This document shows positions 16,145 through 25,072 of a stretch of DNA of 41,886 nucleotides, one piece after another. The notes under the pieces are model-generated. The model was not told where the DNA came from, made no database searches, and saw only the letters and a list, made by a program, of their open reading frames with translations. The first letter of the stretch is position 1, and each line of letters opens with the position of its first letter. Source of the DNA: Streptomyces eurythermus (GTDB lineage Bacteria; Actinomycetota; Actinomycetes; Streptomycetales; Streptomycetaceae); contig NZ_BMSK01000036.1 of the NCBI RefSeq assembly GCF_014649115.1, positions 1-41,886 of the forward strand, written 5' to 3'. Made by a program: the position numbers and the translations under genes.

Positions 16145-16170
16145 AGGGGCGGTCCGGCAAGACCGCCCCT
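16145..16170. repeat. 9-bp hairpin upstream of the IS701 transposase
   Basis: Exact inverted repeat aggggcggt (16145-16153) and accgcccct (16162-16170) with an 8-base loop, between the transposase start and the 3' end of the next gene. It may be a terminator protecting the transposase from read-through, a common arrangement in IS elements, or part of the element's end. Confidence 0.5.
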
Positions 16171-16187
16171 GACGTGCCAGCAGCCAA

Positions 16188-16541
16188 CTACACTCCCGAC
16201 GACGCCTCTGACCAGGCGAGATAGCGAACCGCTGCTGGAGTACTAGAGGCGGCCCCGGCTGTACTGCGCCCCGCCCTGCGGGGACCGGGGCCTGACTTAC
16301 ACACCCCGTACCAGCGCGGGCTGTAGGGGACTTCACCGGCTGCGGGCGAACTGGTGCGCCGGCCGCCGCGCCACTCGATCCACCGCGGATCGTCCAGCAC
16401 CGAGGCCGGGACCGCGACGCCGGCCCGCTCGACCAGCACCACCAGCTCCTCGTCGTCGTGGACGGTGCCCAGCAGCTCCGCGCGGCCGTAGCGGTGCACG
16501 GTGGCCCGACGTCCGCCGCTCACGAACGGCCGGTGCACCAC
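16188..16541 (-). CDS. Small conserved hypothetical protein with extended tail
   Basis: From GTG 16541 (GAAGG upstream): VVHRPFVSGGRRATVHRYGR, AELLGTVHDDEELVVLVERA, GVAVPASVLDDPRWIEWRGG. This matches a family of roughly 70-residue Streptomyces proteins (HRP...GRR...G..LGTA...DLV..L..AG...P...LDDP.WIEWRGG). Here the frame runs about 50 residues further (RRTSSPAAGEVPYSPRWYGV and on), where a stop would be expected soon after WRGG. The tail is probably read-through caused by a small lesion. Function unknown; it lies just upstream of the IS701 element. Confidence 0.5.
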   Translation of the reverse strand: MVHRPFVSGGRRATVHRYGRAELLGTVHDDEELVVLVERAGVAVPASVLDDPRWIEWRGGRRTSSPAAGEVPYSPRWYGVCKSGPGPRRAGRSTAGAASSTPAAVRYLAWSEASSGV

Positions 16542-16625
16542 GATCGATGACCTTCGAGGCGGGCACAATACCGTGCCTGCCTCCTGGGAGCGCAGATCAT
16601 AGCCCCGTCGGAAGGCCCCGGGATC

Positions 16626-19600
16626 TCAGCGCGTCGCCCGTTCTCTCCGCAGCCAGGTGTGCAGCACGCGAACGGTATCGGCTGCGTATGCGGTCATCAT
16701 CGTCTGGTGGTCCCCCGGCACCCGCACGATGTCGTGGCCGAAGTCCCAGGTGCGGACGGGTTCCGCTGCCGTGACGGGGGCTTCCTCGCCCTGCCCGCAC
16801 GGTGGGGTGGGCAGGGTGTCTTCGGCGGCCGCGGCGAGAAGCACTGGCGTCCCGAGTGTCTCGGGTAGCCAGTCCTCGAACAGGTCCAGGTACGCGCCCT
16901 GGGCCGTCAACTGGTCCTCGGTCATCAGCGCGAACGCCTGGTCGTTGATGGTGAGCCCCTGGATCTGCCGTGCGACGTACTCTTGCGGGACGTTGTCGGT
17001 CGGGAGCCACGTGTCGAGCAGCAGCAGTGCCTGCGGTGGTGTGCCCCGGCCCTCCAGCCGGGCGGTGACCGCGTGCGCCAGCCAGCCTCCGGAGGAGTAT
17101 CCGGCGAGGGCGAACGGGCTCTCGCCGAGCTCCCGCATCACCGTGTCGGCGTGGAGGTCGACGACCAGTTCCCTGGTGGCCGGCAAGGGTTCGCCGTCCC
17201 CGAACCCCGGCAGCGAGAGGCCGAACACGTCGTGCAGGCCGTGCAGGTGCAGGGCGAGCCGCGCGAAGTTGTGCGGCCCGGACGGGGCGACCATCGGCGG
17301 CAGGCACACCAGGACGGGGGACGAGGGGCCGGAAGCGAGCCGGACCATCCGCTGGCAGGCGCCGAACCCGGTGGTGTCGTGGCACACCGGCCGCAGTTTC
17401 GCGGCAGCCCGCAGAAAAGCGATTCCTTCACTGCACTTACCGGAGTTGGCCGCCCGGCGGTACAGCTCGCGTACACCCGCCGGGCCGGCGGGCTCCGGGT
17501 TGCGCGGGGCCGTCGGGGTGAGGACGGCCGCAGTGGGCGCCGCCGCCGTGACGGGTACCGCCGACACTTCGGCGATGTGGCGTGCGAGATCGGTCGCGGT
17601 CGGATGGTCGAACACCACCGTCGTGGGCAGGGTGAGGCCCGTCGCCGAGGACAGGCGCCGGCTCAGCTCCACGGACGCCAGGGAGTCGAACCCGAGCTCC
17701 AGGAAGCGCCGGGCGGGGTCGACGTCCTGCACCAACGGGTGGCCGAGCACCTCCGCTGCCTGCGCACGGACCAGGTCCAGTGCTGCCCGGCCGCGGTCGG
17801 CGTCCGGGAGATCGGCCAGGCGCACGGCGGGGCCGGGGGACTCTTCCTGCCGGGCGCGGGGCGCGCCGGGTGCCGCCTCCCCACGGGTGGGTGGCATGTC
17901 CCGCAGCGCGTCGAAGAGCCGGGTCTCCCGGCGGGCCGTGAACGACGGCAGGAAGCGGTCCCAGTCGACGTCGGCGACGGTCAGCCCGTTGTCGCCGGCC
18001 GCGACGGCCCGCCACAGCTCTTCCGTCGCCCGCTCGGGAGCCATGGGCAGCAGTCCTCCCCTGCGCATGACGTCCCGCATCGAAGGCTCGGTCGCCATTC
18101 CTGCTCGCGCCCACGGGCCCCACGCCACCGCGGTCGCCTTGAGTCCGCGGGCGGCCCGGTGCTGCGCGAGGGCGTCGAGGAAGGCGTTGCCCGCAGCGTA
18201 GGCCGCCTGCCCGGTGGAGCCCCAGCTCGCGGCGACGGAGGAGAACAGCACGAAGGCGTCCAGCGGCGCGTCCGCCAGGAGCGCGTCGAGGTGGGCAGCG
18301 CCCGCGACCTTCCCGGCCAGCACATCGGTGAAGTCCGCCAGGGCCGTCTCGGTCAGCGGCGCGGCGGGACCGGCGACCCCGGCCGCGTGGACCACGGCCG
18401 TCAGCGGCTCGTCGCCGGGGAGTGCGGCCAGGAGGGCGGCGACCCGTTCCCGGTTCGCGATGTCGCAGGCCATGACGAGCACGTCGCACCCCGTCGCCCG
18501 TAGCTCACCCGCCAGCTGCCGCGCACCGGGCGTGTCCATGCCGCGGCGACTGGTCAGCACCAGCCGCTGGGCACCGTTACGGGCGAGCCAGTGGGCGGTC
18601 CGGGCGCCCAGCGCACCCGTACCACCGGTGATGAGCACGGTGCCCTGTGGACGCCACCGCGCTGGTTGTCCCTGGCGTGGCTCCGCCCTCTCCAGGCGGC
18701 GCGCGTACAGCCCGGACGGGCGGACCGCCAGCTGGTCCTCCCCTCGTGGCAGGGCCAGTGCGGTGCCGAGCCACATCGACGCCTGGTCGTCGAGCGTGGC
18801 GGGGAGGTCGAGGAGGCCGCCCCAGCCGTGCGGTCGTTCCAGGGCCAGGGTGCGGCCCAGACCCCAGAGCATGGCTTGTGCGGGCTCGGCAGGACTTTCG
18901 CTGGCGTCGATCGCCACTGCACCACGGGTGGCACACCACAGGGGTGCAGGGGACTCCAGGTCGGCCAGCGCCTGTGCGAGGCAGATGGTGAGGGCGAGAC
19001 CTTCGCTGAGGGGGAGGGCGCGTGCAGTGGTGTCGAGGCCCAGCAGGGAGAGGAAACCGGCGGGTTCTTCCCCGTGGGGCAGCCGCCGGCGCAGGAGTTC
19101 CCTGATTCTCGTCCGGTCCGCGTCGCCGGGGCCCCACCTGATCGGCAGGGCTCTGCCGCCGACGTGTTCGATGGCCAGGGACAGCCGGGACTCCGTCTCC
19201 TCGTCCACGCTCGTGGCGGGCAGCAGCAGCGGCCACACCCCGGTCGCGGGGCGGCGGCCGGTCGCTGGTGGGGTGTCCAGGCGCCGCCACGCCTCGCGGT
19301 AGCACCACCCAGCCGGCCTGTCCGGTCCCCCGGTCCGGCGGGACCGCGCCGGCACCGGTCGGTTGTGCCGGTCGAGCCAGTACCGCTCGCGCTGGAAGGC
19401 GTATGTCGGCAATTCGACATGGGTGGCCCCGCGTCCCTCGAACGGCGCCCGCCAGTCGACGCCCAGACCCTGGACGTGCAGCTCGGCGAGAGCCGCCAGC
19501 AGTGTCAGGTCCTCGGCGCGCCCCTTCCGGGTGGCGGACGCCGCGACCACCTGGGCCGAGCCCTCGGGCAGGCAGGCCGGGACCATCGCGGTGAGCACGG

Positions 19601-22454
19601 CGTCGGGGCCGAGCTCCAGGTAGCCGGTGACGCCGTCCTCGTGCAGGCAGCGGACACTGTCCAGGAACCGGACGGGCCGGCGGACGTGGGCGACCCAGTA
19701 CTCGGGCGACGTGAGTTGCTCCGCGGGGACCGGCTCCCCGAAGAGGTGGGAGACCACCGGCACGGTGGGCGGGTGGTACTCGAGGTCTTCGGCCACGGCG
19801 CGCAGCTCGTCCAGGGCGTGGTCCATGTGCGGCGAGTGGAAGGCGTGGCTGACGCGCAACCGCGTGGTCCTGCGGCCCCGTGCCTCCCACGCAGCGGCGA
19901 CGCGGCGGACCGCAGGCGAGTGGCCCGCGATGACGGTGGCTGCGGGGCCGTTGACCGCCGCGACGGTGACCTGGTCCCCGATCCCTTCCAGGGAGCGGAG
20001 CACCTCCTCCTCGGCTGCTTCGAGCGCCGTCATCGCACCGCCGGGCGGACAGGCCTCCATGGACCTGCCGCGTGCGGCGACGAGTGCGCACGCGTCGGCC
20101 AGCGACCACACCCCGGCGACGTGAGCGGCCGTCAGCTCGCCGACGGAGTGCCCGACCAGCGCGACGGGCCGCACCCCCCATGCCTCCACGAGCCGGTAGA
20201 GGGCGGTCTCGAACGCGAACAGCGCGGGCTGGGCGTACTCGGTCCGGTGCAGCAGTTCCGCGTCGGCCTCGTGGTGGGGGGCGAACATCACCTGCCGCAG
20301 CGGCCGTGCCAGGTGGGGCGCCATGTGCAGGCACACCTCGTCCAGGGCGCGTGCGAAGACGGGGTGGGCGGCGTACAGCTGCTGTCCCATCCCGTTGCGC
20401 TGGCTGCCCTGGCCGGTGAAGAGCGCGGCCGTCGGCAGGGGTTCCACCCCCGACCGTGCGCGGCCGGTGACCAGTCCGGGCGCCGGCCGTCCCTGGGCCA
20501 GTGCCTGCACGGCGCCCAGCAGTTCCGCCCGGTCGCGCACGGTGGCGACCGCACGGTGCTCGAACCGGGTGCGGCCCGCAAGGGTGAACCCGGTGTCCGG
20601 TAGCGTCAGTCGGGGGTGGGCAGCGAGGTGCGCGGCGAGCCGTTCCGCCTGCTCGCGTACGGCCGCCTCGGTGCGGCCCGACAGTACGACGGGGAGTGCG
20701 GTGTCCGTGGCCACGGCCGCGATGGGAGTGGATCCGCCCCCCGCACCGGACGCCGGTCGTCCTCCCCTGCCCGGTGCGCCCCCGGGCGCCTCCTCGATGA
20801 TGGCGTGGGCGTTGGTGCCGCTCACGCCGAACGCCGACACCGCTGCACGGCGCGGGCGGTCCGCGTGGGGTGGCCACGGCACCGGTTCCTGGAGCAGCCG
20901 CACCTGCCCGGCCGACCAGTCGACGTGCGGTGACGGCTCGGTCACGTGGAGGGTGCGCGGCAGCATCCCGTGCCGCAGGCTCATGATCATCTTGACCACT
21001 CCGGCGGCACCGGCCGCGGCCTGGGCGTGTCCGATGTTGGACTTCAGCGAGCCGAGGTGGAGCGGCCGGCCGGGCGGTCGGTCCTTGCCGTAGGCGGTGA
21101 TGATCGCCCGCGCCTCGATCGGGTCGCCCAGTGTCGTTCCGGTGCCGTGGGCCTCGACCGCGTCGACGTCGGCCGCCCGCAGCCCTGCGCTGGCCAGTGC
21201 CCGGCGGATCAGTCGTTCCTGCGCGGGTCCGCTGGGCGCGGTCAGCCCGTTGCTCGCGCCGTCCTGGTTCACGGCGGTGCCGCGCAGCACCGCCAGGATC
21301 GGGTGTCCCCGCCGTCGCGCGTCGTCGATCCGCTCCAGCACCACCACGGCCGCCCCCTCGGCCCAACCGGTCCCGTCGGCGGAGGCCGAGAACGCCTTGC
21401 ACCGCCCGTCCGGCGCCAGCCCCCGCTTCCGGCTGAACTCCGACAGCATGCCCGGCGTCGACATCACTGTCACACCGCCGGCGAGTGCCAGGTCGCAGTC
21501 GCCCACCCGGAGCGCCTGCCCGGCCAGGTGCAGCGCCACCAGCGACGCGGAGCACTGCGTCTCGACGGTGAGGGCCGGTCCCTCGAGGCCGAAGGTGTAG
21601 GCGATCCTCCCGGAGACCACGCCCAGCGCGTTGCCGGTCAGCATCTGGCCCTGCGCCTTCGGCGGGGCCTCGTGCCACGCCGGTCCGTAGTCCTGGAGGG
21701 AAGCTCCGGTGAAGACCCCCGTCCGGCTGCCGCGCAGCGTGTACGGGGCGATGCCCGCGCGCTCCAGGGCCTCCCAGGAGGTCTCGAGCATCAGCCGCTG
21801 CTGCGGGTCGAGCGCCACCGCCTCCCAAGGACCGATGCCGAAGAAGCCGGGGTCGAACAGGTCGACACCACTGAGGAACCCGCCGTGGCGGGTGTAGGTG
21901 GTGCCCGGCGACCGGGGGTCCGCGTCGTACAGCGCGTCCAGATCCCACCCGCGGTCCTCGGGCAGCCCTGTGATGGCGTCCCTCCCCTCTGCGACCAGCC
22001 GCCACAGCTGCTCGGGAGAGTCGGCACCCCCGGGCAGGCGGCATGCCAGACCGATCACGGCGAGTGGCTCTTGGACCACAACAGCGGCGTCGGCGGCCAT
22101 TCCCGCCAGCGTGTGGTCATCGTCCCCTCCGCACAGCCCGAGGAGTGCGGACCGCAGGTGGCCCACCAACGTATGGGGGGTCGGGTGGTCGAAGAACACG
22201 GTCGCAGGCAGCCCCACCCCCGTGACCTCGCAGAGGTCGGCGCGCAACCGGTCCGCCACCTGCCGGTACACGCCCAGCCTCCGCCAGGGGGACGTCATCT
22301 CGGCCGACCGGTCGGTGACACCCGTCACGGCCGACAGCCGTGTCCACACCAGATCGAGCAGGGCCTGATGCTGCTCCGGTTCGGGGAGGCGGCGCAGCTT
22401 GTCACTCCACTGGGCCATGCCGTGTCGCATCGAGGACCTGTGCGCATTCGCCAC
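16626..22454 (-). CDS. Type I polyketide synthase, single module: ACP-like, KS-AT-KR-ACP-TE
   Basis: 1942 residues from GTG 22454 (GGAAG upstream). An ACP-like domain at about 30-105 (WRRLGVYRQVADRLRADL, LPATVFFDHPTPHTLVGHL) has Arg64 where the phosphopantetheine Ser belongs. KS at 129-555 has Cys301 in VETQCSASLVALHLA, His436 (EAHGTGT) and His476 (NIGHAQAAAG). AT at 675-960 has GHSVGE (Ser770) and HAFH (870-873), the malonyl-CoA signature. There is no DH or ER. KR at about 1050-1510 has GGTGALG, Ser1405/1406, Tyr1419 and Trp1411 in ASWGSTGQ, with no LDD motif, which predicts an A-type ketoreductase. ACP has Ser1591 (LGFDSLAS). TE at 1690-1942 has GYSSG (Ser1787), Asp1814 and His1916. It should make and release a beta-hydroxyacyl chain from malonyl-CoA. 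No other PKS gene or tailoring gene is adjacent, so it is either a lone synthase or the orphaned last module of an assembly line. Confidence 0.93.
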   Translation of the reverse strand: MANAHRSSMRHGMAQWSDKLRRLPEPEQHQALLDLVWTRLSAVTGVTDRSAEMTSPWRRLGVYRQVADRLRADLCEVTGVGLPATVFFDHPTPHTLVGHLRSALLGLCGGDDDHTLAGMAADAAVVVQEPLAVIGLACRLPGGADSPEQLWRLVAEGRDAITGLPEDRGWDLDALYDADPRSPGTTYTRHGGFLSGVDLFDPGFFGIGPWEAVALDPQQRLMLETSWEALERAGIAPYTLRGSRTGVFTGASLQDYGPAWHEAPPKAQGQMLTGNALGVVSGRIAYTFGLEGPALTVETQCSASLVALHLAGQALRVGDCDLALAGGVTVMSTPGMLSEFSRKRGLAPDGRCKAFSASADGTGWAEGAAVVVLERIDDARRRGHPILAVLRGTAVNQDGASNGLTAPSGPAQERLIRRALASAGLRAADVDAVEAHGTGTTLGDPIEARAIITAYGKDRPPGRPLHLGSLKSNIGHAQAAAGAAGVVKMIMSLRHGMLPRTLHVTEPSPHVDWSAGQVRLLQEPVPWPPHADRPRRAAVSAFGVSGTNAHAIIEEAPGGAPGRGGRPASGAGGGSTPIAAVATDTALPVVLSGRTEAAVREQAERLAAHLAAHPRLTLPDTGFTLAGRTRFEHRAVATVRDRAELLGAVQALAQGRPAPGLVTGRARSGVEPLPTAALFTGQGSQRNGMGQQLYAAHPVFARALDEVCLHMAPHLARPLRQVMFAPHHEADAELLHRTEYAQPALFAFETALYRLVEAWGVRPVALVGHSVGELTAAHVAGVWSLADACALVAARGRSMEACPPGGAMTALEAAEEEVLRSLEGIGDQVTVAAVNGPAATVIAGHSPAVRRVAAAWEARGRRTTRLRVSHAFHSPHMDHALDELRAVAEDLEYHPPTVPVVSHLFGEPVPAEQLTSPEYWVAHVRRPVRFLDSVRCLHEDGVTGYLELGPDAVLTAMVPACLPEGSAQVVAASATRKGRAEDLTLLAALAELHVQGLGVDWRAPFEGRGATHVELPTYAFQRERYWLDRHNRPVPARSRRTGGPDRPAGWCYREAWRRLDTPPATGRRPATGVWPLLLPATSVDEETESRLSLAIEHVGGRALPIRWGPGDADRTRIRELLRRRLPHGEEPAGFLSLLGLDTTARALPLSEGLALTICLAQALADLESPAPLWCATRGAVAIDASESPAEPAQAMLWGLGRTLALERPHGWGGLLDLPATLDDQASMWLGTALALPRGEDQLAVRPSGLYARRLERAEPRQGQPARWRPQGTVLITGGTGALGARTAHWLARNGAQRLVLTSRRGMDTPGARQLAGELRATGCDVLVMACDIANRERVAALLAALPGDEPLTAVVHAAGVAGPAAPLTETALADFTDVLAGKVAGAAHLDALLADAPLDAFVLFSSVAASWGSTGQAAYAAGNAFLDALAQHRAARGLKATAVAWGPWARAGMATEPSMRDVMRRGGLLPMAPERATEELWRAVAAGDNGLTVADVDWDRFLPSFTARRETRLFDALRDMPPTRGEAAPGAPRARQEESPGPAVRLADLPDADRGRAALDLVRAQAAEVLGHPLVQDVDPARRFLELGFDSLASVELSRRLSSATGLTLPTTVVFDHPTATDLARHIAEVSAVPVTAAAPTAAVLTPTAPRNPEPAGPAGVRELYRRAANSGKCSEGIAFLRAAAKLRPVCHDTTGFGACQRMVRLASGPSSPVLVCLPPMVAPSGPHNFARLALHLHGLHDVFGLSLPGFGDGEPLPATRELVVDLHADTVMRELGESPFALAGYSSGGWLAHAVTARLEGRGTPPQALLLLDTWLPTDNVPQEYVARQIQGLTINDQAFALMTEDQLTAQGAYLDLFEDWLPETLGTPVLLAAAAEDTLPTPPCGQGEEAPVTAAEPVRTWDFGHDIVRVPGDHQTMMTAYAADTVRVLHTWLRRERATR

Positions 22455-22863
22455 GCTTCACTTCCCATGCTCCGTCGCCACCACGCCCCGCCTCTGCCCT
22501 CCGCTCCCGCTCTGCGCCCTGTCGGATCCCCCCGGCGCGCACGAGAGTCCGCCGGCGGACAGCCGTGTCGGTCTGGTTCAACGACACGGCATTCACCGCG
22601 TCACGCTGCCGGTGGTGCTGCCGTAGCCCGGCCACCGAGAAGCGCCGGTGCCCGTACGGGACCCGGCCGGGTCGCCGAACGGCCCCGGGCAGAGCACGAA
22701 TCGCCGGTGGGGGGGGGAGCTGCGACTCCCTCACCGGCGCCCGCCCCGCTGGTTGTGGGTGCGGACGGAGGGGTGGCGGTGACCGGCCGGCACGGACCGA
22801 GTGCGCGTAGGTGGTGCGCTGATCACTTGAGGGTGCCATCGTTTGCCGACAGGGGGTAGGCGC
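22455..22863. other. PKS upstream region, no gene seen
   Basis: About 400 bases between the PKS start and the 3' end of a truncated hypothetical gene. It must hold the PKS promoter. It contains the PKS ribosome binding site (about 22460-22465, minus strand) and a run of ten G at 22708-22717. No convincing coding frame or operator was recognised. Confidence 0.45.
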
Positions 22864-23265
22864 TCAAGCCGTCCGGAGAACCGAGCGGATGGTTTCCGCG
22901 ACGGGCGGGGCGAAGGCGGCCAGGAGGTGCAAGTTGAGCGAGGGCGAGAAGGAGAGCATCAGCTCCCCGTGGTCCTCGCCGTCCTCGCACAGGGCGTGGT
23001 CCTCCACGAGCAGGATGGTGTCAGGCCCGAGGCCATCCATCGGGTTGTAGGTGATCGAGCGGTGTTCCGGCTGGGCCTGCTCCCGCTCCAGTGCCGTGCG
23101 GACGGCCGTCGCGCACGGGCCGTCGAAGAGCTCGTGGAGGCGGGCGTCGCTCTGCGGGCCGACGGCCACACGGAGCTCCACCGACTCGACGGCGAGGGCG
23201 AGGTGAACGGTCTTGTCCTCGCGGACGAGGGGTTGCTCCAGGGCGGTCACGGTGTGCCAACCACC
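22864..23265 (-). pseudogene. Conserved hypothetical protein, N-terminally truncated by a transposase
   Basis: Coding-like minus-strand frame: HTVTALEQPLVREDKTVHLA, LAVESVELRVAVGPQSDARL, HELFDGPCATAVRTALERE, SITYNPMDGLGPDTILLVED, LMLSFSPSLNLHLLAAFAPP, VAETIRSVLRTA. It ends properly at 22864, but the 5' side runs into the transposase at about 23265, where the frame becomes antisense. No family recognised; the alternating beta-strand character suggests a compact alpha/beta domain. Confidence 0.5.
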
Positions 23266-24471
23266 GACCGGGGGCTGGCGATGGATGTCTCGCCGTGGCT
23301 GCGGCCGGACGCCAACACGTGTGCGGACCGGGCCTTTTGCCACACCTTCGGGCGGGGTGAGGGCAAGCATCAGATGGTGCCTGGCTGGCCGTACTCGGTG
23401 GTGGCCGCGTTGGAGACCGGCCGCACGTCCTGGACGGCGGTGCTGGACGCGGTCCGCCTGGAGCTCGGCGCCGACGTCGCCGCGGTGACCACTGTGCAAA
23501 TCCGTGAGGTCATCGAGCGGCTGGTTGCCGCCGGTCAGTGGCGGCCGGATGACCCGGAGGTCCTGGTCGTGTTGGACGCCGGATACGACGCCCCGCGCAT
23601 CGCCCACCTGCTGGGTGACCTGCCCGTCGAGATCCTTGGCCGGCTCCGCTCAGATCGGGTAATGCGGCGTCCGACACCCTCCCGCGAAGAGTTCCACGTG
23701 GCCATCCCCAAGGGCGGCCGGCCGCCCAAGCACGGAGGCGAGTTCGTATTCGGCGAGTCCGCAACCTGGGGCAACGAGCAGGCCGTGACGGTCACGGGCA
23801 CCCGGCTCTACGGGAAGGCGACCGCGCAGGCGTGGGACCGGCTGCACCCGCGGCTGACCCGCCGGGCCGCATGGCTCGACCACGACGGGCCGTTGCCCGT
23901 CATCGAAGGCACCGTCATCCGCCTGGTCGTTCAGAAGCTGCCCAGCGGCGGGGTCAACAAGCCGGTCTGGCTGTGGTAGTCGCGCACCGGCGCCACCGAA
24001 GCGGATGTCGACCGCTGCTGGCAGTGCTTCCTTCGCCGCTTCGACATCGAGCACACATTCCGCCTGTTCAAGCAGACCCTCGGCTGGACCAAGCCCCGGC
24101 TTCGCAGCTCGGAAGCGGCCGACCGGTGGACCTGGCTCGTGATCGCCGCCTATGCCCAGCTCCGGCTCGCCCGACCGCTGGCTACCGACCTCCGCAGGCC
24201 CTGGGAGAAGCCGACTGAGGCGAACAAGCTCACGCCCTCCCGCGTCCGGCGGGGGTTCAGGAACCTACGCACGAAGACCGGCTCCCCAGCCGGTGCACCG
24301 AAACCATCGCGTCCCGGACCCGGACGACCTCCGGGCTCGAAGAACCGTAAGCTGGCCACCCGCCATGAAGTGGGGAGAGTCCTCGCGACCGGCGAGGCAT
24401 ACACCCGTCCGGCCCATCACAAAGTCGGCACCAAGCCCCGACGTCAAACGTCACACCCGCCCCGGCAGTGA
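23266..24471 (+). pseudogene. DDE transposase, N-terminally truncated and with an in-frame amber codon
   Basis: Sequence starts within the catalytic region (AMDVSPWLRPDANTCADRAF, CHTFGRGEGKHQMVPGWPYS, VVAALETGRTSWTAVLDAVR) and runs to KPVWLW. TAG at 23977-23979 then stands where relatives have Trp, and the same frame continues SRTGATEADVDRCWQCFLRR, FDIEHTFRLFKQTLGWTKPR to TGA 24471. The ELFDGPC-type gene on the left is cut by its left edge, so about 100 N-terminal residues are gone. First Asp is in DVSPW, second likely in VVLDAGYDA, Glu in DIEHTFRLFKQ. It belongs to the group of large Streptomyces transposases with the WPYSxVAALE motif. Not active in this state. Confidence 0.75.
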
Positions 24472-24507
24472 GATCTCCGCGGCAGTCGGGTTGGATAGCG
24501 ATGCGGC

Positions 24508-24786
24508 GTGACAGCCAGGAGCAGGGGGGAAAGGGATTTGTTCACGTTCCTTGTGCTGGGCTTTGTGCTGGTCGCCCTCGCCATCGTCCTGGCCGTCATT
24601 GGGGTGCACGCTCTGCTGCTCGGCAGCATGCCCGGTCGATGGCTCCAGCAGCGAGTACGGCAACCCAGATGCTGGGGAGCAGGGGCGATCCTGATACTGA
24701 TCAGCTGGAACTTGCGCTCACCATCGCTCCTGGTTGTCGGTGTCGGCCTCATCGCGATTGGACATGCAGCGAAGTCCCCGCGATGA
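24508..24786 (+). CDS. Small membrane protein, unknown
   Basis: A 92-residue frame from GTG 24508: VTARSRGERDLFTFLVLGFV, LVALAIVLAVIGVHALLLGS, then a short basic loop (MPGRWLQQRVRQP) and ILILISWNLRSPSLLVVGVG, LIAIGH. Three hydrophobic stretches, with the basic loop probably cytoplasmic. It lies 36 bases after the transposase remnant. It may be real; no family recognised. Confidence 0.5.
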   Translation: MTARSRGERDLFTFLVLGFVLVALAIVLAVIGVHALLLGSMPGRWLQQRVRQPRCWGAGAILILISWNLRSPSLLVVGVGLIAIGHAAKSPR

Positions 24787-25072
24787 CGCGGGCAGGTTAA
24801 ACGTCAAGCTCAGTGCCTGTTCCTGAACCTCGTTGAGGACTGGTCAGGGTCCGTTTGGGTTCTCCGGGCGTGAGGGCCTGCCGTTTGGTGAACAGTCAGC
24901 GTGACCGGTTGCCGAACGGCTCATCGGCCGGGGTGGCCACATTCTGCCGCCGATGAAGAGGCCGATCCGAGCAGCCCTGGACCGGCCGTTTCATGGCGAG
25001 GGACAGCTCGGTGGTGGTCGCTGTCCCGCGTGCGTGCGGCAGAGGTTCGGCGGCTGGCGGTGCCAGGTTGGG
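24787..25072. other. Gap without a supportable gene
   Basis: Nothing coding recognised. It lies between a small membrane-protein gene and the convergent esterase, and shows no strong hairpin. Confidence 0.4.

Noticed and set aside
18591..20603. 670-residue plus-strand open frame opposite the PKS
   Set aside because: Antisense shadow produced by high GC at third positions; no start signal and no recognisable domain.
21545..21563. KSQ-type loading domain
   Set aside because: A Gln is next to the active site, but the Cys itself is kept (TQCSAS), so it is not the decarboxylating KSQ form.
18577..22044. 1155-residue minus-strand open frame
   Set aside because: It is the out-of-frame shadow of the PKS: Arg/Gly/Pro-rich low-complexity translation, while the overlapping frame shows every PKS catalytic motif.
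22555..22625. Plus-strand piece RVGLVQRHGIHRVTLPVVLP ending in TAG
   Set aside because: Too short, no upstream continuation, and no family recognised.
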